Notes: generated by a model not told the origin, from the sequence alone. DNA of 64,000 nucleotides from Marinobacterium lutimaris (GCF_900108065.1 NZ_FNVQ01000001.1:2108001-2172000), one strand, 5' to 3'; counted from the stretch's first letter, positions 1 through 9,382 are shown. Numbers and translations: made by a program.

Positions 1-1662
1 CGTAACTTTCACGCTCTGGACGGCAGTCTGCTGCCGACGCCGCTGGGCTTCAAGCTCGGTGCCGAGCTTGCTGCCGATGCGCGCAGCAAGCCGATGACCG
101 AGGCGGAACGGCTCAAGAAGGAAGCAGTCATCCTCTGGGCCTCCGACGCGGTGCGTGATGAAGGCGCGATGATCGGCTTCGGTTTCGATATGCTCGGCGT
201 CACCCCGGTCTGGAACAGCCGCGGCATCATCAAGGGGCTGACACTGATCCCGCTGGATCAAAGCCGCCCGCGCCGTCACGATGTGCTGTTTACCACCTCG
301 GGGCTTTTCCGCGATCTTTACGGGCGCCAGCTTAAGTGGCTCGATGAGGCAGTCCTGCTGAGTCTCGCGGCCAGCGAAGAGACCATTCGTCGCGACTACC
401 CGGCACTGGACATCGCACTGACCGGCGCCCTGGCCCCTCTGGCTGAATACACAGCCGGCAATGAAACCCTGGAACAAAACCTGATCGCCGCCAACTGGGT
501 TGAAGAAGCACGGCTGCTGCTGAGAAACCCAACGGCCAGCGCCTCCGAACTGGGCCGCCAGGCATCGCTGCGGGTATTCGGATCGGCACCCGGCGCATAC
601 GGCGCGGGTGTGAACCGTCTGGTGGAGCGCTCCGGCAGCTGGCAGCAGCGTCAGGAACTGGGCCAGGCCTATATCGCCCGCCTCGGCCACGCCTATGGCA
701 TGAGCCTGGACGGACTCAGCGCCCAGGATCACTTCAGCAACCAGCTCAGCCAGGTAGGCCGCAGCTATCTCGGTCGCGCCAGTCACCTGTACGGTCTGAT
801 CGATAACAACGATGCCTTCGACTACCTCGGTGGCCTGAACCTTGCGGTGGAAACCGTCACCGGCGCCCCGCCCACCAGCTACGTGATTCAACATGCCGAC
901 GCGGATAACGCCCGTCTCGACCCACTGGCCCAGGCGCTGGGTAGCGAGCTGCGCGGTCGCTTCCTCAACCCTCAGTGGATCAAACCGCTGATGGACGAGG
1001 GTTACTCAGGCGCCCGTACCATGGGGAGCGAATTTATCGAGTACCTCTGGGGCTGGCAGGTAACCAGCCCGGAGATCATCCAGTCCCGTGTCTGGGATGA
1101 GGTGAAGGCTGTCTACCTTGATGACCGGTTTGAACTGGGCCTTGACGAGTTTCTGCGCGAGGGGCACAACCAGCAGGTGCTGACCAATATCCAGGCAGTG
1201 ATGCTGGTGGCGGCAGAAAAAGGGTTCTGGCAGACCGATGAGGAAACTCTGAACCAGCTCTCCCGCGACTTTGCCCGCTCGATTATCGAGCAGGGTATTC
1301 CCGGCAGTGGCCACACCCACCCCGACCACCCGGTGTACCAGTTCGTCATGCCAAGGCTGGATACCAACAGCGCTCAAGCACTACAGCAGTTGCTGTCCAA
1401 CAACCGCATGCCCGACGTGGATTCTGAGTCACCCCTGGATAACCAGCCAAGCCATATTCAGGAGATCAGCCTTCAGGATCAGCAGGCTTCCGAGCCGGAC
1501 AGCGCTGACGCCGAGGCTGCGGCTGCGGCTGCGGATAGCAACGACACCACCCAGGCTCAGGCCCAGCCCAGCAACACCCTTGAGCTATCGGTGCTGATCG
1601 CCCTGGCGCTGTTGATCATGTTTGCCGGCCTGCTTCGTGGCCGCATGGGAGGAAAACGCTGA
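1..1662 (+). CDS. CobN-like metal chelatase subunit, C-terminal part (5' truncated by window edge)
   Basis: The reading frame is open from base 1, so the start lies outside the window. The visible 553 or so residues match the C-terminal half of the CobN/ChlH large chelatase subunit family. Visible family marks are NFHALDGSLLPTP, the LLGV-PVW-like segment (MLGVTPVWNSRG), SGLFRDLY, RVFGSAPGAYGAGVN and FLNPQWIKPLMDEGYSGA. CobN proper inserts cobalt into the corrin ring. Unlike classical CobN, this protein ends in a low-complexity Asp/Ala/Gln linker (about 1480-1575) and one transmembrane helix followed by RGRMGGKR, so it is anchored in the inner membrane. It is translationally coupled to a MotA/ExbB-type channel and a DUF2149 protein. 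This arrangement is shared with the HmuS-type chelatases of Bacteroidetes haem-uptake operons and with archaeal clusters. A metal- or tetrapyrrole-handling role powered by proton flow is inferred; the substrate is unknown. Confidence 0.85.
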   Translation, partial: RNFHALDGSLLPTPLGFKLGAELAADARSKPMTEAERLKKEAVILWASDAVRDEGAMIGFGFDMLGVTPVWNSRGIIKGLTLIPLDQSRPRRHDVLFTTSGLFRDLYGRQLKWLDEAVLLSLAASEETIRRDYPALDIALTGALAPLAEYTAGNETLEQNLIAANWVEEARLLLRNPTASASELGRQASLRVFGSAPGAYGAGVNRLVERSGSWQQRQELGQAYIARLGHAYGMSLDGLSAQDHFSNQLSQVGRSYLGRASHLYGLIDNNDAFDYLGGLNLAVETVTGAPPTSYVIQHADADNARLDPLAQALGSELRGRFLNPQWIKPLMDEGYSGARTMGSEFIEYLWGWQVTSPEIIQSRVWDEVKAVYLDDRFELGLDEFLREGHNQQVLTNIQAVMLVAAEKGFWQTDEETLNQLSRDFARSIIEQGIPGSGHTHPDHPVYQFVMPRLDTNSAQALQQLLSNNRMPDVDSESPLDNQPSHIQEISLQDQQASEPDSADAEAAAAAADSNDTTQAQAQPSNTLELSVLIALALLIMFAGLLRGRMGGKR

Positions 1663-2141
1663 TGCTTTCATCTTTCTCACTCAACCTGATGCACCAGATC
1701 ACCAGCCTGCTGCTGGAGCCGGTGGTCTGGGGCCTGGTTTTCCTGCTGCTGCTGAGCATCTGGGAGATCGGCCTCGCCTTTGGCGAGCGCTGGGGCGGTT
1801 TGCAACGCCTGCTGCACGGTGGCGATATGAGCACGGCCCTGGCGCAGGGCCGCCGCCGGATCGAACGGGCGGACTTCATCACCCGCCTGTCGCCGATGCT
1901 GGGCCTGATGGGAACGCTGATCCCGCTCGGCCCCGGCCTTGCGGCTCTCGGTGATGGCGAACTGTCGGTGCTGACCACGGCGATGACAGTGGCCTTCGAT
2001 ACCACGGTGATGGGCCTGCTCGGCGGCATTATCGGCTTTGTGCTCGGCCGCCTGCGTCGGCGCTGGTACGACCGGCTGATGGAACAGCTGGAGGCTATCG
2101 AACAGCAAGCCGGTTCAGCCGATCTCAGGGAGGCCGCCTGA
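1662..2141 (+). CDS. MotA/TolQ/ExbB proton channel family protein
   Basis: A 159-residue inner-membrane protein with a first hydrophobic helix near residues 15-32 and two more around residues 75-95 and 105-130. The segment LSPMLGLMGTLIPLGPGLAAL, followed by an AFDTTVMGLLGG helix, is the conserved channel pair of the MotA/TolQ/ExbB family. Such proteins conduct protons and energise partner proteins. The ATG overlaps the TGA of the CobN-like gene by one base and its own stop overlaps the next start, so the three genes form one transcription and translation unit. With the DUF2149 protein as an ExbD-like partner it probably energises the CobN-like chelatase or an outer-membrane receptor encoded further left. 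The family assignment is firm; the partner is inferred. Confidence 0.85.
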   Translation: MLSSFSLNLMHQITSLLLEPVVWGLVFLLLLSIWEIGLAFGERWGGLQRLLHGGDMSTALAQGRRRIERADFITRLSPMLGLMGTLIPLGPGLAALGDGELSVLTTAMTVAFDTTVMGLLGGIIGFVLGRLRRRWYDRLMEQLEAIEQQAGSADLREAA

Positions 2142-2434
2142 TGAGTTCACGCTGGCGCAGTAACCGCTTCGACCAGGAGATGGACGAACCCCTGGGCCCA
2201 CTGGCCAACCTGATCGACCTGATGCTGGTGTTCGCCTGCGGCCTGATCGCCGCGCTGGTGGCGCAAAGCCCTTCGCTGGCGGAGCACTTCAACAACAAGC
2301 GCCAGGTCAGCGAAGGCCGTGAACTGCCGCAGATGCCCAAGGGGATGAATGGCGAAGCAGGCGCAGGCTATGAATCGGTGGGCCAGGTTTACCGTGACCC
2401 GGAAACCGGCAAGCTGATTCTGATCGGCGATTAA
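2141..2434 (+). CDS. DUF2149 family protein, ExbD-like partner
   Basis: A 97-residue protein with a short N-terminal basic/acidic stretch, a single transmembrane helix (LIDLMLVFACGLIAALVAQ, about residues 24-42) and a periplasmic tail ending in YRDPETGKLILIGD. That topology, one N-terminal helix preceded by a charged segment (NLIDLMLVF resembles the ExbD/TolR helix with its Asp), is typical of DUF2149 proteins that accompany MotA/ExbB-like channels and CobN-like chelatases. The start codon overlaps the previous stop (TGATG). It is the last gene of the three-gene unit. The function is unproven; a role as the second channel subunit is inferred. Confidence 0.75.
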   Translation: MSSRWRSNRFDQEMDEPLGPLANLIDLMLVFACGLIAALVAQSPSLAEHFNNKRQVSEGRELPQMPKGMNGEAGAGYESVGQVYRDPETGKLILIGD

Positions 2435-2535
2435 CGCAGCTAGTTAGAAACCTCGCCAGAAAACTCAAAACTGTCTGCTGCCCGCTATTATTCAGGGAAT
2501 TAAAACCGTCGTTAGCGTCACCGCGGAGCCCTGAG

Positions 2536-3915
2536 ATGAGACTGGCGTTATCCTGCATCACGTTGAAACAGGCAAACTGCCTGCTACTTGCCATTGTCCT
2601 GTTGACCGGCTGTACAAGCCTTAATCTGACACCTTCACGCCCCAACCCCGGGGCGCAGCTCAGTGCCGGCAATGAGAGCTCCGCCACCTCTGATATGGAT
2701 ATGCTGACGCTGCAGTCGCTGGTGATGTCCATGGCCGATGAGTATGTCTCTTCGGTATCCGAAGTCGCTTTTCTGCATCTGCGCCCCAAGGCACAGACCA
2801 GCCAGGAACGGGTACTGATCCAGTCATTCATGCGCAACAGTTTCGGCGCCGCCACCGAGATCGCGGCTGGCCGTAACCCCGATGTGGCGCTGCTCGACCT
2901 GCTGGTGCTCGTCAGGTTGCAGCGCCAGACGTTCAAGAACTACTGGATCCCCAATATCTGGGGCGAAGAGCGCGGCCACGACGCTCTGGCCCAGCTCACC
3001 GCGACGGAACTCGCTCTCTGGCAGCGCTCATCCAGACTGCTCACCCCGGAGCAGCAAGCCACGTTGAGAGAGCTCATCGATGCCTGGGTCGCACAAAACC
3101 CCGACCGCCTGGTGGTCGAGTTGATCCGTTTCGATGAATTTGCCGATGCCCGCTGGATGCCGCAGCAGCGCAACCGCGAGGCTGCGCGGGGCCTGCTGCA
3201 AGAGCTGGATGCCGCTGTAAGCACCATTGATGAAGCGCTTCTGTTTGCCGAGCGCGCGATGTGGTACTCGGGCCGACTAACCTATATCGCCGGCGAACAG
3301 GCCGAGCTGTCCGCCTACCGTATCCTGGCGACGCCAGAGGTTCAGGAAGTACTGCTTCAACTGGCCAACTTCGAGCAGATTCTCACTGAGTTCCAGGCCA
3401 CGCTGGGCGCTTACCCTCAACACCTTGCCGATGCCGAACAGCGCATCTTCACCAACCTGAGCGCCGAGCGGCAACGGGCCATCGACTATCTGTTCGAACG
3501 CTTTTCGCAGGAGCGCGCGCAGATTTTCAGCGCCGTATCCAGCAGTGGCGAACAGATGGCGGAGATACTGCCCGCTTCGCTTGACCTTATCAATGCGACA
3601 GCCAACCTGGCTTCGATGACTAACGAGGCGCTGATTAATCTGGACGGATTGATGGCACGGATCGATACGCAATTTCCCTCTACACCGGATGCCGATACAG
3701 ACTTTTCTGCCGATGCGCTGGAACTGGTGACCGCGTCGAGCCGACTGGCCAGCCAGTTACAACTCTTGCTACCCAGGCTACAGCAGGACCTGGATACAGC
3801 GGAGCGTTTCTCCACCAATCTCGCCGACTACCTTTTCTGGCGGCTGGTCGCCCTGATCGCTTTCATTTTCTGCGGTATCGCCGCGCTGCGGCTGATCCCT
3901 GGACGCAAAGCCTGA
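2536..3915 (+). CDS. Putative lipoprotein with coiled-coil body and C-terminal membrane helix, unknown function
   Basis: A 459-residue protein with an N-terminal export signal and lipobox (LLTGC, Cys about residue 26), a long largely helical body rich in Gln, Ala, Leu and Glu, and a transmembrane helix near the C-terminus (LFWRLVALIAFIFCGIAALRLIPG). A lipid anchor at one end and a helix at the other would tie it twice to membranes, or the C-terminal helix could lie in the inner membrane with the lipid in the same leaflet. No enzyme motif is visible and no family was recognised. It lies 101 bases after the DUF2149 gene on the same strand and could be cotranscribed, but the gap is large enough for its own promoter. 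Confidence 0.6.
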   Translation: MRLALSCITLKQANCLLLAIVLLTGCTSLNLTPSRPNPGAQLSAGNESSATSDMDMLTLQSLVMSMADEYVSSVSEVAFLHLRPKAQTSQERVLIQSFMRNSFGAATEIAAGRNPDVALLDLLVLVRLQRQTFKNYWIPNIWGEERGHDALAQLTATELALWQRSSRLLTPEQQATLRELIDAWVAQNPDRLVVELIRFDEFADARWMPQQRNREAARGLLQELDAAVSTIDEALLFAERAMWYSGRLTYIAGEQAELSAYRILATPEVQEVLLQLANFEQILTEFQATLGAYPQHLADAEQRIFTNLSAERQRAIDYLFERFSQERAQIFSAVSSSGEQMAEILPASLDLINATANLASMTNEALINLDGLMARIDTQFPSTPDADTDFSADALELVTASSRLASQLQLLLPRLQQDLDTAERFSTNLADYLFWRLVALIAFIFCGIAALRLIPGRKA

Positions 3916-4014
3916 ATCGCCAACGTATGCGCGAATAGCCACTTAAAGTGCACGCAGAACCCTCCGCTCAGGCGGACAAGCGAATGATCGATCTACTGCG
4001 GACAGAAGAATTAA

Positions 4015-4031
4015 ATGTTATTTTATAACAT
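4015..4031 (+). promoter_or_regulatory. Zur operator upstream of folE2
   Basis: The 17-base sequence ATGTTATTTTATAACAT is an inverted repeat with seven matched pairs around a three-base centre. It fits the gammaproteobacterial Zur box core (TGTTATA-N-TATAACA). It lies 33 bases before the folE2 ATG, where bound Zur would block transcription when zinc is sufficient. FolE2 is the standard zinc-independent replacement for FolE in Zur regulons, which supports the call. Confidence 0.85.
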
Positions 4032-4063
4032 ATCAATTAATTCAACCGCCCAAGAGATTCAGG

Positions 4064-5017
4064 ATGAACAGCCTCAGCATCACACCAAATCATCTTCCCG
4101 ATATCGCATCCTCCGCTAAAGCCGGTATCAGCAGCCGGCTGGACTGGGTCGGCATGTCCGGTATGGCTCTGCCTTTCCAGATTATGGAAGCCGAACGCGG
4201 CTCACTGCCGCTGCAGGGCAAGGCGGATATTCATGTCGATATCGCCCGCCCGGAGGTGAAGGGGATCCATATGTCGCGGCTTTACCTGCTGCTGGAGCAG
4301 CTGGCGGAATCCACCCCGCTGTCCCCCGCGGTATTGAGCAGCTTTCTCTGGCAGCAACTGGAGACCCACAGGGATATCAGCCATGCCGCAGGCCTTTCCG
4401 TACAGTTTCCCTACCTGTCGCGGCGCCCGGCACTGAAAAGCGATAACAATGGCTGGAAGGAGTACCCGGCCGCCATTCATGCCAGGCTACAGGACGATCT
4501 GCTGATCGAACTGGAACTGGCTATCCCTTACTCCAGCACCTGTCCCTGCTCTGCTTCCCTCTCCCGGCAGCTGCTCGTTGAGGCACTGGACTCGGACTTT
4601 GCCGACCGGGCGCGACTGACACTGGAGGAGATGCGCCACTGGTTGCTGGAGAATGGCTCCCTGGCGACGCCCCACAGCCAGCGCTCCTGGGCGAAGCTTA
4701 AGCTGGCACTTAAAGAAGACGCCGGAGCCTTTGAAATCGAGTCGCTGATTGCCGCAGTGGAGAGTGCGCTGGGCACACCGGTTCAAACGGCGGTCAAACG
4801 GGAAGACGAGCAGGCGTTCGCACGTTTGAACGGCAGCAATCTGATGTTCTGCGAGGATGCAGCACGCCGCATCAGCAAGGCGCTTTCCCAACGAGACGAT
4901 GTGAAGGATTTCTGGATCCGGGTGGAGCATCAGGAGAGCCTGCACGCCCACGATGCCGTTGCGGTGGTTACCGCCGGTGTGCCCGGCGGCTACCAACCGT
5001 TTTTAAGACAGGGCTGA
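4064..5017 (+). CDS. folE2: GTP cyclohydrolase FolE2 (type IB)
   Basis: A 317-residue enzyme of the COG1469 family that converts GTP to 7,8-dihydroneopterin triphosphate, the first step of folate (and queuosine-type) biosynthesis. The characteristic start SRLDWVGMSGMALP, the catalytic-cysteine segment STCPCSASLSRQ and the C-terminal VEHQESLHAHDAVAVV are all present. FolE2 works with metals other than zinc and is used when zinc is scarce. The Zur palindrome 33 bases upstream fits this directly. Its length is normal for the family. The first in-frame ATG sits after a weak purine-rich site (AGGATG). It appears to be monocistronic; the next gene (ggt) is convergent. Confidence 0.95.
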   Translation: MNSLSITPNHLPDIASSAKAGISSRLDWVGMSGMALPFQIMEAERGSLPLQGKADIHVDIARPEVKGIHMSRLYLLLEQLAESTPLSPAVLSSFLWQQLETHRDISHAAGLSVQFPYLSRRPALKSDNNGWKEYPAAIHARLQDDLLIELELAIPYSSTCPCSASLSRQLLVEALDSDFADRARLTLEEMRHWLLENGSLATPHSQRSWAKLKLALKEDAGAFEIESLIAAVESALGTPVQTAVKREDEQAFARLNGSNLMFCEDAARRISKALSQRDDVKDFWIRVEHQESLHAHDAVAVVTAGVPGGYQPFLRQG

Positions 5018-5036
5018 AGCTGAGAGGACTCGCAGC

Positions 5037-6779
5037 TCAGTATCCCTTGGCGGAAGAGGTGCTGCGACGCGGGTCGGCGCCGCCATAAAAGGTGCCATCC
5101 TCACCAACCATGATCGACTGAATCGCCCCCATTGCCGCTTTCTGCACGACCGTATGGCCCATGCCCTCGAGCAGCTTGATGGTATCGGGGCTGATCCCCT
5201 GCTCAATACGGATCTCGTCCGGCACCCACTGGTGATGGATACGCGGTGCGTTCACCGCTGCCTGAATATTCAGGTTATGGTCAATCACGTTCATCAGCAC
5301 CTGCAGGGTGGTGGTGATAATGCGAGAACCGCCGGGACTGCCAGTGACGATAAAGTTTTTACCCTCCTTCTTCACGATGGTGGGCGACATGGAGCTGAGC
5401 ATCCGCTTGTTTGGCTCAATCTTGTTGGCCTCACCGCCGATCAACCCATAGGCGTTGGGCACACCGGGCTTGGCGCTGAAGTCGTCCATCTCATTGTTGA
5501 GCAGGAAACCGGCACCATCCACCACAATGTGGGAACCGTAGCTGAAGTTGATGGTGTAGGTGTTCGACACCGCATTACCGTACTTGTCGACGATGGAGAA
5601 ATGGGTCGTCTCGTTGCTTTCATAGGGCGCCGGATTGCCGGGTTTGATCTCTACGCTGGGCGTGGCTTGCTCCGGGTCGATCTGCTGCCGCAGGCTGGCG
5701 GCATAATCCGTGGAGGTCAGCCCCTTCAACGGCACATCGACAAAGTCGGTATCCCCCAGGTACTCGGAACGATCCGCATAGGCGCGCTTCATCGCTTCGG
5801 CCATCAGATGGATGGTTTTCGCCGAGTTCAAGCCGCTGTCGCCGATCGGGAATCCTTCAAGGATATTCAGGATCTGCACGATATGGGTACCGCCGGAGCT
5901 GGGCGGGCTCATGGAGTAGATATCGTAGCCGCGGTAGTTGCCATGCACCGGTTTGCGGATCACCGGCTGGTAGTTTTTCAGATCCTCGTGGGTGATCAGG
6001 CCACCGCCGCGCTGCATCTCGGCCACGATCAGGTCGGCAGTTTCGCCTTCGTAAAAGCCTTTTACTCCCTGCTCGGCGATGCGCTTGAGCGTCGCCGCCA
6101 GATCTTTCTGCACGAAGCGTTCGCCCGCTTGATAGAGGCTGCCATCCTGCTTGAAGAATACCTTGCGGCTGGACTCAAACTGCTTCAGCCGATCCGCCTG
6201 AGATTCTATCCCCTGGGCAAAACGGGGTGGAATCACAAACCCCTCGTCCGCCAGTTTGATGGCAGGCGCCAGCGCTTCTTTCAGGCTGATGGTGCCGTAC
6301 TTATCCAGCGCCAGCGCCAGACCAGCCACGGTTCCCGGCACACCGGCTGCCTTATGAGTAAAGCGGCTGCGATCGGTAACCACCTCGCCATTTTCATCCA
6401 GGTACATATCGCGACTGGCCGCGGCCGGCGCGGTCTCACGATAATCGATAGCGTTGACCTCACCGCTTTCCTCCGAGGAGACCAGCATAAAGCCGCCGCC
6501 CCCGATATTGCCGGAGCGGGGCTGGGTAACCGCCAGCGCAAACGCCGCGGTTACGGCGGCATCTATGGCGTTACCGCCCTCTTCCAGGACGCGAAGTGCC
6601 TCATCGGTGGCAAGGTAGTGACTGGTCACCACCATGCCGTTGCGCGCCTCCACCGGTACGCTGCGATCCCCTTCAAGGATCGCTTCGGCTCCCACATTGG
6701 CTACGCCGCCAAGGGTCATGCTGGTGCAGAGCATCACTGCACCCAGCATTTTCGCGCCAGACCTATCCATCATCGACAT
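5037..6779 (-). CDS. ggt: Gamma-glutamyltransferase (glutathione hydrolase)
   Basis: A 580-residue periplasmic N-terminal-nucleophile hydrolase that cleaves gamma-glutamyl bonds of glutathione and transfers the glutamyl group. The frame is open further upstream, but an AAGGAAG ribosome site sits six bases before the ATG at 6779, giving MSMMDRSGAKML and a signal peptide ending near GVANVGAEA. Visible marks are the NIGGGGF segment, the SMSPPSSGGTH segment, the autoprocessing and catalytic threonine in NETTHFSIVD, and the SPGGSRIITT loop near the C-terminus. Autocleavage before that Thr yields the large and small subunits. It is convergent with folE2, with 19 bases between stop codons. The full length and all key motifs look intact. 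Confidence 0.95.
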   Translation of the reverse strand: MSMMDRSGAKMLGAVMLCTSMTLGGVANVGAEAILEGDRSVPVEARNGMVVTSHYLATDEALRVLEEGGNAIDAAVTAAFALAVTQPRSGNIGGGGFMLVSSEESGEVNAIDYRETAPAAASRDMYLDENGEVVTDRSRFTHKAAGVPGTVAGLALALDKYGTISLKEALAPAIKLADEGFVIPPRFAQGIESQADRLKQFESSRKVFFKQDGSLYQAGERFVQKDLAATLKRIAEQGVKGFYEGETADLIVAEMQRGGGLITHEDLKNYQPVIRKPVHGNYRGYDIYSMSPPSSGGTHIVQILNILEGFPIGDSGLNSAKTIHLMAEAMKRAYADRSEYLGDTDFVDVPLKGLTSTDYAASLRQQIDPEQATPSVEIKPGNPAPYESNETTHFSIVDKYGNAVSNTYTINFSYGSHIVVDGAGFLLNNEMDDFSAKPGVPNAYGLIGGEANKIEPNKRMLSSMSPTIVKKEGKNFIVTGSPGGSRIITTTLQVLMNVIDHNLNIQAAVNAPRIHHQWVPDEIRIEQGISPDTIKLLEGMGHTVVQKAAMGAIQSIMVGEDGTFYGGADPRRSTSSAKGY

Positions 6780-7070
6780 CGCCATCTTCCTTATTTGCCA
6801 AGCCTTGCAGAAATTACCCTCAGCGTAGACCGTAAACCGCAACTACCGCCATGTTGCAATCTTTCAGCAAAACATCAGTGTTACCTTTAACAGACATGCA
6901 ACATACTTTTTTCAGATCTGTGGCAATTAACGCTCAACAAACCCTTACCGCTGGCCGATAACCAGGCTGTGCGAGATTTTTCCTGCATCAGAGCAACCTT
7001 TTGATAATGCCGTAAATATTCGCACGCAGCGATACGCAGTCCCACAGACACCACACCCAAGGATAACCCG

Positions 7071-8717
7071 ATGCTAGGGAAGCTTAGCCTTAAAGCCCAG
7101 TTCACCACCGCTGTTCTCGTACCCTGTCTGACCCTGATTCTTATCGGCTGGGGAGGCATTCGCAGCCTGCAGGCGCTTCAGCAGGACACTCTGCTACTGT
7201 CACAGAACACCAGTAATCCGATGCGCGCCCTGGCAGAAGTGGCGTCGCGGATCCCGCGTATGCGCGTAGGCATCGATATGATGCTGCTGCAGGGCATCGA
7301 TGACCTCAAAGATGAAAGGGGTCTGGTTACACGAGTCAGAGAAACCAGGGATGAGGATATCCCGGCGATGGTGCAGTCGCTGACTGACGCTCGTGACGCC
7401 CAGGTAAACCCCGCCGACCGGGCTGAACTGCAAAAGCTGTTGGGGCAGTTCAACAGCGTGCAGGCCAATACGCTGAAACCGATGCTCGACGCGCTGGAGC
7501 AGGGTCGCATGTCGGAAGCACATCGTCTTTATCAGCAAGATTATGCGAGAAGCTATGGCGATATGCGCAAACAGGTGAACGACCTGCTCGACAAGCAGCT
7601 CGCCAACGCCCACGACATCTACAACCACAGCGAACAAAACTACCTCAGCAGCCGCAACACCCTGATCCTGCTGATCAGCGTAGCGTTGCTGATCTCTGTC
7701 GTCCTGGCCTCCATTATTCTTATCCGTCTTAACAACCGGGTTAAAACGTTGAAGTCCCACATCAATCAGGCCGTGACCAACCTGGATCTGTCACAGCGGG
7801 TTGGACTGACCGGTCGAGACGAGCTGGCGGATATCGGCAGCGACTTCGACACCTTCACCCAGCGCATGAACGACACCCTGAGCTCGGTGGCTGATAACTC
7901 CCAGTTGCTGGCCAGCACCGCCGCCGACGTGGCAACCCGGGCACAACAAACCTTTGACAACTGCATGCGCGAGAACGACCGCTCGACCCAGATTGCTGCG
8001 GCGATCACCGAGCTCGGCAGCGCCGTGGAAAGCATTGCCGGTAATGCCTCGGACGCAGCGAATGCGGCTCAGGAAGCCAACACCGAGGCTAACAGCAGCA
8101 GCGATATCATCAACCGCGCCCGTGACAACGTCAGGGCACTCTCAACCGAACTCGCCGGCGTCAGCACCCAGATCGGCTCTCTTGCCAGTGAGGCGGAAGC
8201 GATCGGCAGCATCCTGGAAACCATCCGCGCCATCTCCGAACAGACCAACCTGCTGGCACTAAACGCCGCAATCGAGGCTGCGCGGGCTGGAGATCACGGC
8301 CGCGGCTTTGCCGTCGTTGCCGACGAGGTTCGCAACCTGGCAAGCCGCTCCGCCGAATCGGCCGATGAGATCCAGACCATGATCGCCAAACTGCACCAGC
8401 AAACCAGTCTCTCGGTGCGGGCGACCAATGAGAGCCGTGACCAGAGCAATACGGTGGCGGAGCAGTCGACCGAGACCACCGCTGCGCTGGATCGCATTGT
8501 GCGCCATATCAGCAGTATCAGCGAAATGAACATTCAGGTGGCCACCGCCACGGAAGAGCAGTCGATGGTCGTGAACGACATGAACCAGAGTGTCGAGGAG
8601 ATCAGCATGCTCACCGCCGAGACCACCCAGATCGCCGACCAGCTGTCCGAGTCCAGCCGCCAGCTGCAGGAGCTCTCCCACCAGCTCGACCGCCAGGTCA
8701 AACAGTTCCGCCTGTAA
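7071..8717 (+). CDS. Methyl-accepting chemotaxis protein, membrane type
   Basis: A 548-residue chemoreceptor. TM1 lies at about residues 10-30, then a helical periplasmic domain of about 150 residues of four-helix-bundle type, TM2 ([20 protein letters not shown]), a HAMP domain (about 213-265) and the cytoplasmic signalling hairpin. The hairpin tip contains [19 protein letters not shown] and [15 protein letters not shown], the CheA/CheW contact region of the MCP family. The start ATG follows AAGGATAACCCG. No C-terminal NWETF-like CheR tether is visible; the protein ends in DRQVKQFRL. The ligand cannot be read from sequence. A monocistronic unit is likely, followed by short tandem repeats and a strong terminator. 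Confidence 0.92.
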   Translation: MLGKLSLKAQFTTAVLVPCLTLILIGWGGIRSLQALQQDTLLLSQNTSNPMRALAEVASRIPRMRVGIDMMLLQGIDDLKDERGLVTRVRETRDEDIPAMVQSLTDARDAQVNPADRAELQKLLGQFNSVQANTLKPMLDALEQGRMSEAHRLYQQDYARSYGDMRKQVNDLLDKQLANAHDIYNHSEQNYLSSRNTLILLISVALLISVVLASIILIRLNNRVKTLKSHINQAVTNLDLSQRVGLTGRDELADIGSDFDTFTQRMNDTLSSVADNSQLLASTAADVATRAQQTFDNCMRENDRSTQIAAAITELGSAVESIAGNASDAANAAQEANTEANSSSDIINRARDNVRALSTELAGVSTQIGSLASEAEAIGSILETIRAISEQTNLLALNAAIEAARAGDHGRGFAVVADEVRNLASRSAESADEIQTMIAKLHQQTSLSVRATNESRDQSNTVAEQSTETTAALDRIVRHISSISEMNIQVATATEEQSMVVNDMNQSVEEISMLTAETTQIADQLSESSRQLQELSHQLDRQVKQFRL

Positions 8718-8732
8718 CTGCAGAGGCGCTTT

Positions 8733-8804
8733 CTGTTCTCAGAGGACTTTCTGTTCTTAGAGAGCTGGCTGTTCACTGGGGACTGTCCGTTCACTGTGAA
8801 CCAG
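8733..8804 (+). repeat. Four imperfect 18-base tandem repeats
   Basis: Directly after the chemoreceptor stop there are four consecutive 18-base units at 8733, 8751, 8769 and 8787. Each begins C(T/C)GTTC and most carry a GA(G)GAC/GGGGAC-like second half. The units are diverged, so this is an old minisatellite or a stack of short hairpin-forming segments. It lies between the stop codon and the terminator. Confidence 0.6.
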
Positions 8805-8813
8805 CCAGCCGGC

Positions 8814-8855
8814 AAAAAGGCCGCGCTCCGCCAATGGGTGGAGCGCGGCCTTTTT
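8814..8855 (+). terminator. Rho-independent terminator, bidirectional
   Basis: A perfect 16-base inverted repeat (AAAAAGGCCGCGCTCC and its complement) with a 10-base loop, flanked by an A-run and a T-run. It can end transcription of the chemoreceptor gene on the plus strand and of the convergent GFA gene on the minus strand. Confidence 0.92.
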
Positions 8856-8911
8856 AGTCATCAGCTAGCGTCGATGTTTACCAATGCCGAAACGGACCGG
8901 GCGTTCCAGGT

Positions 8912-9382
8912 TCAGCTCACCAGTCCGTTTCGCTCATGCCACTGGGCCAGGCTTTCCTCCGGATACTCTTCAAAGCAGAGGTCGTCTTCATCGGCATTAA
9001 CCGGCACCCAGCTGGCTTTGCTGCCCAGCATCAGATGAGTGCGCTGTGGCGGCACCGGCAGCTCGGTATCGATGGCGGAGGCAAAGGGATGGATAAGCTC
9101 CGGCCAGCGGCTGTCATAGACCCAGAGCGCGCTACCGCAGGTGGCACAGAAGTGACGCTCGGCGTTACTTTTCTCATCGTTGATGCGGGCGTGATAGATG
9201 CTCAGGTTTTCCGAGCCCTCGACCTCCAGGGAATCGGCCAAGGCCCCCAGATTGATGGCAAAACCGCCGCCGCCCGCCGTCTTGCGACAGATAGAGCAGT
9301 AACAGAGGTTGTACGGATAGGGATGAGGGGATTCAACGCTGAAGTGCACTGCGCCGCAGTGGCAGGAACCTTTGAGTAGCAT
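8912..9382 (-). CDS. GFA (glutathione-dependent formaldehyde-activating enzyme-like) family protein
   Basis: A 156-residue zinc-binding protein of the GFA/CENP-V fold. The cysteine ligands are visible in CHCGAVHF, CYCSICRK and HFCATCGSALWVYD, matching the three-part zinc site of the family. The founding member speeds glutathione-formaldehyde adduct formation, but most family members have no proven reaction. The N-terminus LLKGSCHCGAVHFSV is typical. It is one of three distinct GFA paralogues in this window. Convergent with the preceding chemoreceptor and separated from it by the shared terminator. Confidence 0.85.
   Translation of the reverse strand: MLLKGSCHCGAVHFSVESPHPYPYNLCYCSICRKTAGGGGFAINLGALADSLEVEGSENLSIYHARINDEKSNAERHFCATCGSALWVYDSRWPELIHPFASAIDTELPVPPQRTHLMLGSKASWVPVNADEDDLCFEEYPEESLAQWHERNGLVS

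Noticed and set aside
5154-6890. A 578-codon frame on the plus strand opposite ggt
   Set aside because: It is antisense to an intact, conserved gamma-glutamyltransferase; long antisense frames are common at this GC content.
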